Part shown: positions 52,362 to 61,689 of the stretch, piece after piece
Layout: each line of letters begins with the position of its first letter
Position numbering within the stretch: position 1 is the stretch's first letter
Source of the DNA: JARBUG01 sp035628915
GTDB lineage: Bacteria > Bacillota > Sulfobacillia > Symbiobacteriales > Symbiobacteriaceae
Assembly (NCBI GenBank): GCA_035628915.1
Contig: DASPIW010000050.1
Span: forward strand, 1-64,000
Reading direction: 5' to 3'
DNA length: 64,000 nucleotides
The notes under the pieces: model-generated
Databases searched by the model: none
Told to the model about the DNA's origin: nothing
Seen by the model: the letters and a program-made list of their open reading frames with translations, nothing else
Program-made: the position numbers and the translations under genes

Positions 52362-53087
52362 ATGCGGCGACTGATTGTGCTCTTGCTGGTACTGACGGCG
52401 TTGGCTGCCGGCTGCGGGACCCCGGACAAGCCGGAGGTCGAAGGTGCCGTGGTCGTGGTGCTGGTCGATATGACGACCAGTGCTGTGGACGATGCCAATT
52501 CCTATATGAAGAACTTCACGACGGTACTGAACGCCGCCCGGGGCGGGGAAGAGATCTTCGTCGTACCGATTACGGGCAGCTTTGTTCCGCAGATTCACAC
52601 GTCGAGCACGATGCCGGCTGCCTCGTTCAACCCGGTCTCAGATGCCGAGAAGCTCAAAGATGCCCGGCTCAAGCTGCAGAACGATGTGGCCCGGCTGCTT
52701 GGATCGGAGCGACCCAAGGAGCCGGGCACGGCGATTCTCAGCGGCATTGCCAAGGCGGCGGCCATTTTCGCGGCGGAGGGGAAGGGGCGGCCCCACACGC
52801 TGGTGATCTTCTCCGACATGATCGAGCAGGGGAAGCTCGACTTTACCACGGCAGACCTGACCCCGCCCGAGCCGGTCATTGAAGCGCTGGAGAAGGACGG
52901 GCTGGCGCCGAAGCTGGACGCGGATGTGTACGTGGCCGGCATTACGGCGGGACAGGCGCAGACGTATTCGGTGCCGCAGGAGCGGTTCAACGCCATTACG
53001 AAATTCTGGGCGGCCTACTTCGCCCGGGCGGGCGCCCGGCTGGGGCCGTATGACCGGGATTTGCTCGATTTCCGGTTGGAGGGATAG
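52362..53087 (+). CDS. Lipoprotein with VWA-like fold
   Basis: About 241 residues. It starts with a lipoprotein signal (MRRLIVLLLVLTALAAGC, lipid-anchored Cys near 18). The mature protein opens with VVVVLVDMTTSAVDD, a D-x-T-x-S version of the VWA metal site (Asp near 36), followed by the alternating strands and helices of that fold (PHTLVIFSDMIEQGKLDF). GGAGGAG precedes the ATG at good distance. It would sit on the outer face of the membrane, most likely with the upstream membrane protein. Not a recognised named family. Confidence 0.7.
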   Translation: MRRLIVLLLVLTALAAGCGTPDKPEVEGAVVVVLVDMTTSAVDDANSYMKNFTTVLNAARGGEEIFVVPITGSFVPQIHTSSTMPAASFNPVSDAEKLKDARLKLQNDVARLLGSERPKEPGTAILSGIAKAAAIFAAEGKGRPHTLVIFSDMIEQGKLDFTTADLTPPEPVIEALEKDGLAPKLDADVYVAGITAGQAQTYSVPQERFNAITKFWAAYFARAGARLGPYDRDLLDFRLEG

Positions 53088-53522
53088 ATACATGGCAGTG
53101 CGTGTACCGCTCTATCTCAGGTGACGGCATCAACCCGACCGTGTGCGTGGAAGCACCATTCTCCTCCAAGCGCTTGTGTCATTGAGGTTGCTTATGTGAG
53201 GTAATGGATGCATTCTGAAGAGGGAGGTCGCGGAAACACGAACTCAGCGCCATCCGCGCAGCCGTGTCACATTCCCACTTCCACTGCCGCGATTTCCGTG
53301 TCCCCTTCCGCGCCTTCCGTGGTAAAAATCCCGTTCCCATTCCCACATGCAAGGCCCGAACTGTGACGCAGCAGTCGGTCAACAGAACGCACACGAAAGC
53401 CGGCGCAACCCACGCGCCGGCTCTTTGCATTGCCCGTGTTCGACACCACGCTTCGACACAGAACACGAGTTCGTTATGGTATATTCTGGATGCAGGGGGG
53501 GCGAACATGCCTCAGGAAAGGA
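53088..53522. other. Spacer with low-complexity 'ACCACGGAA' repeats
   Basis: No gene is supported. On the minus strand, about 53270-53335, the sequence reads ACCACGGAAGGCGCGGAA and GACACGGAAATCGCGG. This is the type of degenerate 8-10 base array found in many bacterial genomes and responsible for spurious frames such as 'TTEGAEGDTE'. Confidence 0.55.
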
Positions 53523-53648
53523 GTGAGCAAGCTGGACAAGGAGAAGCTGTATGTGGCTTTTCTGGCTGCCTGCATCTCCTATGGGGTTCCCAAGATCATT
53601 GACCTGCTGAGTCAAGCGACCCTATGGGTTCTTACTCACTGGCTTTGA
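53523..53648 (+). CDS. Possible 41-residue membrane peptide
   Basis: GTG at 53523 opens a short frame beginning with a charged SKLDKEKLY, then a hydrophobic helix (VAFLAACISYGVPKIIDLL) and an aromatic tail. The AAAGGAG site abuts the start codon instead of preceding it. A competing ATG at 53507 in another frame has a better-spaced GGGGGG but yields no sensible protein. A small membrane protein or holin-like peptide is possible. Weak call. Confidence 0.35.
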   Translation: MSKLDKEKLYVAFLAACISYGVPKIIDLLSQATLWVLTHWL

Positions 53649-53718
53649 CCCCTGGGCCGGTGCCCCCCTGCACTCATAGCATGTCCGGGCCGAATGAACC
53701 GTTATGCGGTTCTCTCCC

Positions 53719-55431
53719 CTAAGGGTTCAGCAGCCACGCCTGGCCCGCCAGCCGGAAGCCCGCGTCCATCAGCGTGGCCGCCTGGGCGTACAGGCTGTTC
53801 CGGGTCGGCGCTCCCAATACTACGACGATCAACTCCACACCGTCCCGGTAGGCAGATGCGACCAGGGTATGCCCAGCTTTCTCCGTCCACCCGTTTTTCA
53901 CGCCGGTCGCCCCGGGGTACGTGCCGGCGAAGTCGTTCTTGTTCTCCACCAGCCAGGTCCCCCTGGGACCCGCAAAGCGGTAATCCTCGCGGCTGACCAC
54001 CGCCCGGAACTCCGGGTTCTTCATCGCCTCCCGGGCAATCAGCGCCATGTCCCGGGCGCTGCTGGTCGGGTTTGCCCAGTCATCGAGGCCGGAGGCGTTG
54101 TAGAACAGGGTATTCTTCGCTCCCAGTTCAGCAGCGCGCCGGGTCATCAATGCGGCGAACACTGACTCGCTGCCCGACAGGTGCTCGCCGATGGCGGTGG
54201 CCGCATCGTTGCCCGACGGCAGCATCAGCCCGTACAGCATATCGCCGAGCTTGACTTTATCGCCGGCCCGCAGCCCCATGCGTGTGCCAATCTGGTTCGC
54301 GGCGTTCCGGCTGGCCGTTATCACGCTGGTGGGTTTTCCTTTCTCCAGCGCCAGCAGGGCCGTCATGATCTTCGTGATGCTGGCGACGGGCCGTGGGTCG
54401 TCGGCCCGCTGCTCACTGAGTATAAGGCCCGACCGGGCGTCCATGATCAGATAGGAGACCGCGGCGGATGCCGGGTTGCAGCCATCGGGCCCCGCTCCGC
54501 CCGGGGGCGCAAGCCGGGCCGTACGGCGGGTGCCGTCCCAGGTGAGGGAGAGCCCCAGGCCCTGCGAAAGGGTGCGCACCGGCACGAAGGTCTCGCCGCC
54601 TATCTGGACCAGTTCCGTCGCAGGCACCCGCCAGTTTGTCTCCCCCAGGCGCACCGTGCCGTCCGCCACAGCGCCGCCAAGCGCCTTCATCGTCGGCGCC
54701 AGGGGGAGATGGAGTTTGTCGTTCAGGATGGGCGCGGCGCCCAGGCACTTTCCTTGCACCGCCAGATATCCGGTGGCCCCTGCCAGCATGCCGACGAATG
54801 GATCAATCGGCGGGCGCTGCGACAGCTGCTCGGTATAGCGGGTGGCCACCCAGCCGGTGCGGTCCCGGGGCAGTGTGACCTTCGTCCACTGCATGTCGGT
54901 GGCCAGGACGCTGAACCGGGTCCCGACCGGCACGGTCATCAGTACGGGCGCCGACATATCCGGCGCCGACCGGACGTTGAGGGGACCGTCAAAGACAACG
55001 CGGGAACCAATCGGCGAAGTGACCCGGACAGAGGCGCCGTCGTAGCCGACCTCGGCACCGAGCCCTTCGCTCAGAAACCGCAGCGGCACGTAGGTCCGGT
55101 TGTTGATCAACTGGGCCGGCACATCCATCGTGACGGGCGCCGCACCTACCCGGGCCGTCGTGTCGCCGATGCGCAGGCTGACCGTCCGGTCTTCCCACTG
55201 GACCGTCACCGTGTCAGGCGGCTGCCAGTAGACGGCAGCCCCCAACGCTTCCATATAGCTGCGCACGGGCACCAGCATGCGGTCCTGCACCAGGACCGGG
55301 GGCGTCGCCAGATTCAGGCGGCTGCCGTTCAGGTAGATCGGCGGGGGATCGGCGCCGAGCGCCGCGGGAGCGGCGAGCGTAGTAGTCAGGGCGGTGAGAA
55401 GAAATGCAGCGAGAGTTCTCCGGTGCAGCAG
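53719..55431 (-). CDS. D-alanyl-D-alanine carboxypeptidase (S11) with copper-amine-oxidase-N and SH3 domains
   Basis: About 570 residues if started at CTG 55431. Domains in order: signal peptide (LHRRTLAAFLLTALTTTLAA), copper-amine-oxidase-N-like repeat (LVPVRSYMEALGA...YVPLRFLSEGLGA), SH3-like (PLNVRSAPDMSAPVLMTVPV), a second amine-oxidase-N-like segment (FVPVRTLSQGLGL), then the S11 peptidase with SITK (SxxK), SGND (SxN) and KNGWTEKAG (KxG). It trims peptidoglycan stem peptides outside the cell. The first ATG/GTG in frame (55290) would delete the signal peptide; AGGGGG 7 bases before the CTG supports a rare start. Alternatively one upstream base is wrong. Confidence 0.85.
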   Translation of the reverse strand: MLHRRTLAAFLLTALTTTLAAPAALGADPPPIYLNGSRLNLATPPVLVQDRMLVPVRSYMEALGAAVYWQPPDTVTVQWEDRTVSLRIGDTTARVGAAPVTMDVPAQLINNRTYVPLRFLSEGLGAEVGYDGASVRVTSPIGSRVVFDGPLNVRSAPDMSAPVLMTVPVGTRFSVLATDMQWTKVTLPRDRTGWVATRYTEQLSQRPPIDPFVGMLAGATGYLAVQGKCLGAAPILNDKLHLPLAPTMKALGGAVADGTVRLGETNWRVPATELVQIGGETFVPVRTLSQGLGLSLTWDGTRRTARLAPPGGAGPDGCNPASAAVSYLIMDARSGLILSEQRADDPRPVASITKIMTALLALEKGKPTSVITASRNAANQIGTRMGLRAGDKVKLGDMLYGLMLPSGNDAATAIGEHLSGSESVFAALMTRRAAELGAKNTLFYNASGLDDWANPTSSARDMALIAREAMKNPEFRAVVSREDYRFAGPRGTWLVENKNDFAGTYPGATGVKNGWTEKAGHTLVASAYRDGVELIVVVLGAPTRNSLYAQAATLMDAGFRLAGQAWLLNP

Positions 55432-55590
55432 TCGGAATCCCCCCTATGGAACGGGATAAACCATTACTTAGATAGACGAATGGTGTTGTCCTGTTGTTTC
55501 ATCCAGTCGGGAGGTTTTGGAACCGGCAGGCATATCGGGGTACCGCCGGCGAAGTCCACCAGATGATCACCGTGATGGGGAGGACTCTAT

Positions 55591-57705
55591 GTGACGGGGA
55601 CGTCAGCATTGAATCGCGCACTGCGCGAGTATTTTGGCCTGGAGCAGTTCCGACCGCTTCAGGCGGAGATCATCGCGGAAGTCTTGGCCGGGCGCCCGGC
55701 CATGGCGATTCTGCCTACCGGCGGCGGCAAGTCGCTCTGCTACCAGCTGCCGGCCCTGATGCTGCCGGGCGTGACCCTGGTGATCTCGCCGCTCATCTCG
55801 CTGATGAAGGACCAGGTGGATGCACTGGTGGCCCGCGGCATTCGGGCGGTCGCCATCAACAGTCAGGATACCGCCGCCGAAGGGCGGGCCAAGCTGGACG
55901 CGTTGGCGGGCGGTGAAGTCAAGCTGGCCTTCGTGGCGCCCGAACGCCTGTCGAACAGCGCGTTCCTGGCCGCCTGCCGGCGGATTGCCATCAGCCTGCT
56001 GGCCGTGGATGAAGCCCACTGTGTCTCGCAGTGGGGGCACGATTTCCGGCCTGACTATCGGCTCATCAAGGATTTCCACGGCGCCGTCGGGGCGCCGCCG
56101 CTGCTGGCATTGACCGCAACCGCCCGCCCTGACGTGCGTGATGACGCCATGGTGCAGCTTGGCATCGGGGACGCCCGCGTTTTCAGTGCCAGCGCCGACC
56201 GGGCGAATCTGTGGATCGGCCTGGAGGCCTGCACGACCGTCGCCGAGAAGCGGGCGAAAATCGCCCATCTGGCCCGGACGTCGCCGGGCAGCGTCATCAT
56301 CTATGCCGGGAGCCGCAAGGACTGTGAAAGCCTGGCTGACCTGCTCGCCGGCGAGTTGGCTGAGCCGGTCGCCTACTACCACGCAGGCATGTCCGCCGGC
56401 GATCGGACGGCGGTGCAGAATCGCTTCATGTCCGGCCTCTGCCGGGTAGTCGTGGCCACCAACGCCTTCGGCATGGGTATCGACAAGGCGGATATCCGGG
56501 CTGTCATCCATGCCTGCGTACCCGATTCGCTCGAGGCTTACTTTCAGGAGATCGGGCGGGCCGGGCGCGACGGTCTGCCGTCGGCCTGCACCATGGTGCT
56601 GGTGCAGGGGCTGGATGTGAAGCTGCGCGAGTATCTGTTGGGCCAGGAGCAGGTGACGGGACCCGCGCTCGAGTCGGTCTTTCGCCGGGCGCAGGCCGTC
56701 GCACAGGCGGGTGGCGGCCTGTTGCCGGCGGAGGGAAACGACGATTCGCTGACCTTGCTGGTGGTTTCGCATCTGCAGTCGCTCGGGCATATCGAACTGC
56801 TCTGCCGCAGTTCCGAGGGCCTGGAGGTTACGGCCAGCCGACCGATCCCGGCTGCCGCCCTGGGCGAAGTGCGGCGCCGGCTGACCGAACATGAGCGGAA
56901 CCGGCAGGAGCGCTTCCGCCGCATGCGGAGCTTTGTCTATCTTGGGGGGCAGTGCCGCCGGCAGCACTTGCTCCGGTACTTCGGGGAGACGGTGCCGCCG
57001 CAGGCCGAGGCATGTTGCAGCACCTGCCATCCGCGGCCCCTGCCGTCGGATCTCGCAGCAGCAGCCGCAGCCGGTGCGTCACGCAAGAAGAAGCCGCCGG
57101 CCCGCAGCGGGGCCAACGCCCAAAGCGCAACGCTGGGGCCGCAGGAGCAGACGGCGCTCTTTGAGCGGCTCCGAGAGTGGCGAAAGCGCAAGGCGCATGA
57201 GATGGGCGTTCCGGCCTATATCGTGTTCGGCGACAAGGATCTGCAGAGCATCGCCGAGGCAGCGCCGCGGACGCTTGACGCCCTGGCCGGCTGCCGCGGC
57301 CTCGGGCCGGTCAAGCTGAAGCAGTATGGATCAGAAGTACTGGCAGAGATCGCCGCCGCTGTGCCGGCGCCCGAGCCGGCAGCAGTGCGGGTCAGCCGGG
57401 CCGAAATGTTGGCCAGGGCCGGGGAGCTCTTTGCGGGCGGGCTGGCGCCGGCAGAAGCGGCGGTCCGGCTGGAACGGGCGGAATCAACGGTCTTTGAGTA
57501 CTTCCTGGACTGGCTGGCGGCGGATGAGACCGGGCGCTGGAAGCAGGCCGTCCGCCTGGTGATCAGCCCGGAAGATTACCGGGCGATCCGCCAGGGCCTG
57601 CGGGCGCACCCGGAGGGACCCCTCTCAGCGGTCTACGCGGAACTGGGCGAGCGCTACACATACGAGCAGATTCGGGTGGCCCGGGCCGTCATGGCGAAGG
57701 CGTAG
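55591..57705 (+). CDS. recQ: ATP-dependent DNA helicase RecQ
   Basis: About 704 residues. The superfamily 2 core has TGGGKS (43-48), DEAH (140-143) with the RecQ loop HCVSQWGHDFRPDY, and motif VI IGRAGRDG. A zinc/RQC region with Cys pairs (GQCRRQHLLRYFG...CCSTC) is followed by an Ala/Lys linker, an HRDC domain (VPAYIVFGDKDLQSIAEAAP) and a helix-turn-helix C-terminal domain. It unwinds DNA with 3'-5' polarity in recombination repair. GTG 55591 follows GGGAGGAC. The layout (RecQ-RQC-HRDC-HTH) is that of full-length bacterial RecQ. Confidence 0.95.
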   Translation: MTGTSALNRALREYFGLEQFRPLQAEIIAEVLAGRPAMAILPTGGGKSLCYQLPALMLPGVTLVISPLISLMKDQVDALVARGIRAVAINSQDTAAEGRAKLDALAGGEVKLAFVAPERLSNSAFLAACRRIAISLLAVDEAHCVSQWGHDFRPDYRLIKDFHGAVGAPPLLALTATARPDVRDDAMVQLGIGDARVFSASADRANLWIGLEACTTVAEKRAKIAHLARTSPGSVIIYAGSRKDCESLADLLAGELAEPVAYYHAGMSAGDRTAVQNRFMSGLCRVVVATNAFGMGIDKADIRAVIHACVPDSLEAYFQEIGRAGRDGLPSACTMVLVQGLDVKLREYLLGQEQVTGPALESVFRRAQAVAQAGGGLLPAEGNDDSLTLLVVSHLQSLGHIELLCRSSEGLEVTASRPIPAAALGEVRRRLTEHERNRQERFRRMRSFVYLGGQCRRQHLLRYFGETVPPQAEACCSTCHPRPLPSDLAAAAAAGASRKKKPPARSGANAQSATLGPQEQTALFERLREWRKRKAHEMGVPAYIVFGDKDLQSIAEAAPRTLDALAGCRGLGPVKLKQYGSEVLAEIAAAVPAPEPAAVRVSRAEMLARAGELFAGGLAPAEAAVRLERAESTVFEYFLDWLAADETGRWKQAVRLVISPEDYRAIRQGLRAHPEGPLSAVYAELGERYTYEQIRVARAVMAKA

Positions 57706-57735
57706 TCCGCTTTTGTGGTACACTGCTGGCGAGGG

Positions 57736-57963
57736 GGTGGGCCTAAGAGGGACAGGGGCATCAAGCGCCACGTCTACGGCCGGCATGGCGTGCGGGAGTA
57801 CTGGATTGTCGACCCGGACGCCCTCACGGTCGAGGTGATCGTCAATCAGGACGGCCATATGGAAACCTGGGGCCTGTTAGGCGCCGGCGATCGGGTGGAG
57901 TCACCGGTGCTTCGCGGTCTGGACCTGAAGGTGGACGAACTCCTGGACAAGCCGGCAAAGTAA
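57736..57963 (+). pseudogene. C-terminal remnant of an Uma2 (DUF820) family protein
   Basis: The frame reads RDRGIKRHVYGRHGVREYWI, then VDPDALTVEVI, which is the final third of an Uma2-type PD-(D/E)xK protein. The N-terminal two thirds, including the usual E-x-K catalytic part, are missing, and no proper start is seen near recQ. It is probably a deletion remnant, not expected to have nuclease activity. Confidence 0.65.
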
Positions 57964-58025
57964 GGCCGGTGTGATCCTTCCGCTGCCGCACTGCATACTT
58001 CTGGTCTCAAGGGGAGACGAGAAGC

Positions 58026-59312
58026 ATGCAGATTCACGTGGTGCAGCCCGGGGAGTCGGTCTATACGATTGCCCGGCGGTATCAGGTTTCACCGGAGTCC
58101 ATCGCCCAGGTCAATGAACTGGAAGGGCAGCCGCACCTGGTCGTCGGGCAGGCGCTGGTCATACCCGTGGTCGGTCAGATTTACACCGTCCGTCCCGGGA
58201 AGTCGCTCTATACGATCGGGCGCCGGTTCGGCGTACCCGCGGCGGAACTGGCCCGGGTCAACCAGATTCCCCTCGAGGCGCCGATTCAGGCGGGGCTGAG
58301 GCTCTACATACCGCCCGGAGCCAGGCGCCGGGCCGAGATCAACGCCTACGTGGAGCCCACGGGGGACGGTTACTCAGAAGCAGCGCTGGCCGATGTACGC
58401 CGCGCCTTGCCGCAGTTAACCTATCTGGCACCGTTCAGCTTCAGGGTCCGGCGTGACGGCACGCTGCAGGCCCCGGCGCTCGATGATCTGCGGCGGCTGG
58501 CAGAAAGCGCCGACGTCACGCCCATGATGGTCGTGACCAATATTGAAGGCGACCGCTTTAGCAGCGAACTGGGGCGCATCATCCTCAATGACCAGGAAGT
58601 CCAGACACGCCTGCTCGACAACATCCTGCAGACGGCCAGGCGCCTTGGGTTTCATGACATTCACTTCGACCTGGAGTTCCTGCGGCCGGAGGACCGGGAG
58701 GCGTACAACCGGTTCCTGCGCCGCGCCGCCGACCGGATTCATGGCGAGGGTTTGATGATCTCCACCGCCCTGGCGCCCAAGACGAGCGCGGCGCAGAGGG
58801 GCGCCTGGTACGAAGCGCACGATTACCGGGCCCATGGCCAAATCGTCGATTTTGTCGTGCCCATGACGTACGAATGGGGGTACAGCGGCGGGCCGCCCAT
58901 GGCGGTCTCCCCTATCGGTCCGGTCCGGCAGGTGCTGGAGTATGCGGTCTCCGAGATTCCGCCCGGGAAGATCCTGATGGGCCAGAATCTTTACGGGTAC
59001 GACTGGCGGCTGCCCTACGTCCGGGGCGGTGAATTTGCCCGGGCGCTCAGTCCGCAGGCCGCCATCCGGCTGGCCGCACAACGCAACGTCGCGATTGAGT
59101 ATGACACGACGGCGCAGGCTCCGTACTTTGATTATGTAGATGAACAGGGCAGAAACCACCGCGTCTGGTTTGAGGATGCCCGGTCAATTCAGGCCAAGAT
59201 CGATCTGGTGAAGGAACTGGGCCTCCGGGGCATCAGCTACTGGCGGCTCGGCCTGCCGTTCCCGCAGAACTGGCAGCAAATCGAGGCGAACTTCGATGTG
59301 GCGAAGCGCTGA
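58026..59312 (+). CDS. LysM-GH18 peptidoglycan hydrolase (SleL/YaaH-like)
   Basis: About 428 residues. Two LysM domains (IHVVQPGESVYTIARRYQVS; IYTVRPGKSLYTIGRRFGVP) bind peptidoglycan. A GH18 catalytic domain follows, with DIHFDLE (Asp 211, Asp 215, catalytic Glu 217), VVPMTYEWGYSGGPP and the final GISYWRLGLPFPQNW. This matches the spore cortex-lytic N-acetylglucosaminidase family, a sign that the organism forms spores. ATG 58026 lies behind GGGGAGACGAG. It has no signal peptide, as usual for spore-targeted members. Confidence 0.92.
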   Translation: MQIHVVQPGESVYTIARRYQVSPESIAQVNELEGQPHLVVGQALVIPVVGQIYTVRPGKSLYTIGRRFGVPAAELARVNQIPLEAPIQAGLRLYIPPGARRRAEINAYVEPTGDGYSEAALADVRRALPQLTYLAPFSFRVRRDGTLQAPALDDLRRLAESADVTPMMVVTNIEGDRFSSELGRIILNDQEVQTRLLDNILQTARRLGFHDIHFDLEFLRPEDREAYNRFLRRAADRIHGEGLMISTALAPKTSAAQRGAWYEAHDYRAHGQIVDFVVPMTYEWGYSGGPPMAVSPIGPVRQVLEYAVSEIPPGKILMGQNLYGYDWRLPYVRGGEFARALSPQAAIRLAAQRNVAIEYDTTAQAPYFDYVDEQGRNHRVWFEDARSIQAKIDLVKELGLRGISYWRLGLPFPQNWQQIEANFDVAKR

Positions 59313-59313
59313 T

Positions 59314-59356
59314 GCGCAAGCGGCGTGGCACCGATGGGTGTCACGCCGCTTGGCGC
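59314..59356 (+). terminator. Intrinsic terminator after the LysM-GH18 gene
   Basis: Long imperfect stem (CAAGCGGCGTG pairs with CACGCCGCTTG, extended by CACC/GGTG inside) directly after the stop. It is GC-rich with a short T tract. Confidence 0.65.
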
Positions 59357-59551
59357 TCTAGAGGGAGTTGAGCCAGGGAAATCGAAAACTCTTGTGCGCC
59401 CGTGCAGTTCGTGGCAACCACCGAAGGCCGTATGGCCTTGCTGGCCCATTCGCTGGTATGGGGGTACGAAAACGCCCCGGTCCCTGCTCGGTGAGATGTT
59501 GAGGGCGAACCGGGAGTAGCTCCCGCAGTTTTCCTGGTAGGAGGGTTGCCC

Positions 59552-60553
59552 GTGGGGCTGATTCTGGCCGTTGACCAGGGATCGACGAAGACGGCGGCGC
59601 TGGTGGCCGCGGGGAACGGGGAGATACTGGGCACCGCCTGCGCCCGGGGGGCGTGCCACGCCAGCGACGGCATGGAGGCGGCCATGGCGGCTGTGCGGGC
59701 AGCGTCCCAGGGGGCACTGAGCCAGGCCGGGGCGTCCTTCAGCGAAGTGGCGCTGCTTTTCGGCGGCATCGCAGGGGCCGATTGGCCGCACGAATACCCC
59801 TTGCTGGAAGGCGCCATCCGGACGGCGACCGGCGTCGGGAGCGTCGTAGTGGTCAACGATTGCATAATCGCCCGGCGGGCCGGCACGGACTGCCCGTGGG
59901 GCGCCGTCCTCTGCGCGGGCACCGGACTGAATGCCGCAATCATCAGCCCCACGGGGGAGTCGTATATCTTCGGGTATTACATCAACGGTGAAGACCATGG
60001 GGGAACGGCGTTGGGCCGGCTCTCCCTGCGGGCCGTCTTTGCTGCCGAATCGGGCATCGGGCCGCCTACGCTGTTGAGCGCCGGGATGCTTAGCCACTTC
60101 GGGCTGACCACGGTGGACGACCTGCTCCACCGTTACGAAGAAGGTCGCCTTGGCCCCACGAGTGAACTGTTGCCCGTGCTGGTAGCCGCAGTCCAGGCTG
60201 GGGACCCCGTGGCGACGGGCCTCGTCGTCGATTTCGGGGAGCGGCTGGCCAGATATGTGACGGCAGGACTGCGGCGCTTTGGCACCACGCAGCTTGAGCA
60301 GGATGTGGTGCTGTCGGGCGGCATTTTCAAAGCCCGGTTGCCCGGGCTGCGGGAGACGGTATCCCAGGCCATCTTGGCCGAGGCGCCCCGGGCGCGCATC
60401 GTGGATGCGATTTACGAGCCCGTGGTGGGCGCCCTTTTGCTGGCGATGGAGCGGCGGGAGGGGAAGCCGGTCTCCCTGTCGGCGCCGGCCATCGCCGAGT
60501 CGGCGAAGCGGCACGGTCTCCTTCGCGCGTTTGAGGGAAGCGGGAAGGAGTGA
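59552..60553 (+). CDS. BadF/BadG/NAG-kinase family ATPase
   Basis: About 333 residues, actin-like ATPase fold. Phosphate-1 motif LAVDQGSTKTAALVA at the N-terminus, connect motif VVVNDCIIARR near 105, phosphate-2 LCAGTGLNAAI near 122, and adenosine loop VVLSGGIFKARLPG near 260. Members phosphorylate N-acetylglucosamine or activate dehydratases; the absence of an activator-type [4Fe-4S] Cys pattern favours an N-acetylglucosamine kinase-like role. That fits the muramidase-type hydrolase gene upstream. GTG 59552 follows AGGAGGG (59539-59545). Ends in a terminator-like hairpin (60556-60588). Confidence 0.82.
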   Translation: MGLILAVDQGSTKTAALVAAGNGEILGTACARGACHASDGMEAAMAAVRAASQGALSQAGASFSEVALLFGGIAGADWPHEYPLLEGAIRTATGVGSVVVVNDCIIARRAGTDCPWGAVLCAGTGLNAAIISPTGESYIFGYYINGEDHGGTALGRLSLRAVFAAESGIGPPTLLSAGMLSHFGLTTVDDLLHRYEEGRLGPTSELLPVLVAAVQAGDPVATGLVVDFGERLARYVTAGLRRFGTTQLEQDVVLSGGIFKARLPGLRETVSQAILAEAPRARIVDAIYEPVVGALLLAMERREGKPVSLSAPAIAESAKRHGLLRAFEGSGKE

Positions 60554-60555
60554 TC

Positions 60556-60588
60556 CATCCCCCGCCAGTCTCACTCCGACGGGGGATG
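60556..60588 (+). terminator. Terminator-like hairpin after the NAG-kinase-type gene
   Basis: Perfect 8-bp stem (CATCCCCC with GGGGGATG) around a 17-base loop, three bases after the stop. No T-run. Confidence 0.5.
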
Positions 60589-60656
60589 TGCACGCGCCCG
60601 ACTGCCGCTATGATCAGAGTGTGGCATGGAGATCGCAGACGGGAGGCATCAGGATA

Positions 60657-61471
60657 TGAGTATTACCCTTCGCGTTATCATCACCATCATCTGTATAGCC
60701 GTCCTTCTGTTCGGCGTGGGATACTGGGGCTTTCACGTGGAGCCGAAACCGTACGACCCCTTCCCGGGGAGTACCCCGAATTTGAGCACCGTTCCCTTGC
60801 CAAGCGGGCTGCCCGCACCGGTGGAACGCTTCTATCGCACCACGGTCGGCGACCGGATTCCGGTCATTGAAACCGGCGCCTCTTCGCTGCACGGCGAGAT
60901 GCGGATGTTCGGGCTCCGCCTGCCGCTACGGCTGCGGGCGGTTCAGCAGGTCGGACAGGGGTATTACCAGATCATCGAGCCGACGTTTTTCGGCCGCCCT
61001 ATGGTCACCTGGTTGGATACGTTCTGGAACGGCAGTGCGCATGTCGACATGCCGCCCGGCATTCCGGACAACGACCCGAAGATGAACCAGGCGTCCAACC
61101 TGGCAATGTGGGCTGCGTGCACGCCGACAATCTTCCTGACCGACCCGCGGGTCCGGTGGGAACCGATTGATCAGACCCATGCCCGCCTGGTGGTGCCCGC
61201 TCCCGCCGGCACCGACTCCTTCACCGTGGCCTTCAATGCGCAGACGGGCCTGATGCAGTACATGGAGGCACTGCGCTGGAAGGACCGGGCAGACGCAGCC
61301 CAACGCATGTGGCGCTTCACGTTCCTCGAGTGGGAGCGGTCCGGCGGGTTGCTGCTGCCCACCACGTACAGCGCCACCTGGGAAGGCGAGCAGCCATGGA
61401 TGCAGGTGCACAAGGACGAATCCCTTTACAACGTGGATATCCAGCCGTTTATTACGGCCCACAGCCGCTAA
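60657..61471 (+). CDS. DUF6544-like membrane-anchored protein
   Basis: About 271 residues. One N-terminal membrane anchor (LRVIITIICIAVLLFGVGYW) is followed by an extracytoplasmic or cytoplasmic globular domain with GLPAPVERFYRTTVGDRIPV and the central NLAMWAACTPTIFLTDPRVR, a pattern I associate with the DUF6544 family of unknown function. ATG 60657 follows GGGAGG at 9 bases. It stands alone, with no operon partner. Family recognition is by memory of the pattern only. Confidence 0.65.
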
Positions 61472-61530
61472 GCAGATCGCGGGGCGGCAGATGATGCCTG
61501 GCTTCGTCCCCGGCCTTTCGCGGGCGCCGT

Positions 61531-61658
61531 TCACAGGCCCAGCTCCCGTCCCCGGATGGCGGCCTGCGTGCGCGAAGTGACGCCGAGCTTGTGCAGGATA
61601 TGAGCGACATGGGTCTTGACCGTCTCCCCCGTAATGAAGAGCTCCTCGCGGCTCGGGC
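61531..61658 (-). pseudogene. C-terminal helix-turn-helix remnant of a LuxR-family regulator
   Basis: The minus-strand frame reads ELFITGETVKTHVAHILHKL, then GVTSRTQAAIRGRELGL and stop. This is the DNA-recognition end of a NarL/FixJ-type response regulator. The receiver domain and the first half of the GerE domain are missing. It abuts the coiled-coil remnant in another frame. Confidence 0.65.
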
Positions 61659-61689
61659 AGGGCCGCTGCTGCCGACAACAATCCTGCAA

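Noticed and set aside
55603..57030. A 475-codon minus-strand frame over recQ
   Set aside because: It is an antisense shadow of an intact RecQ and shows no domain.
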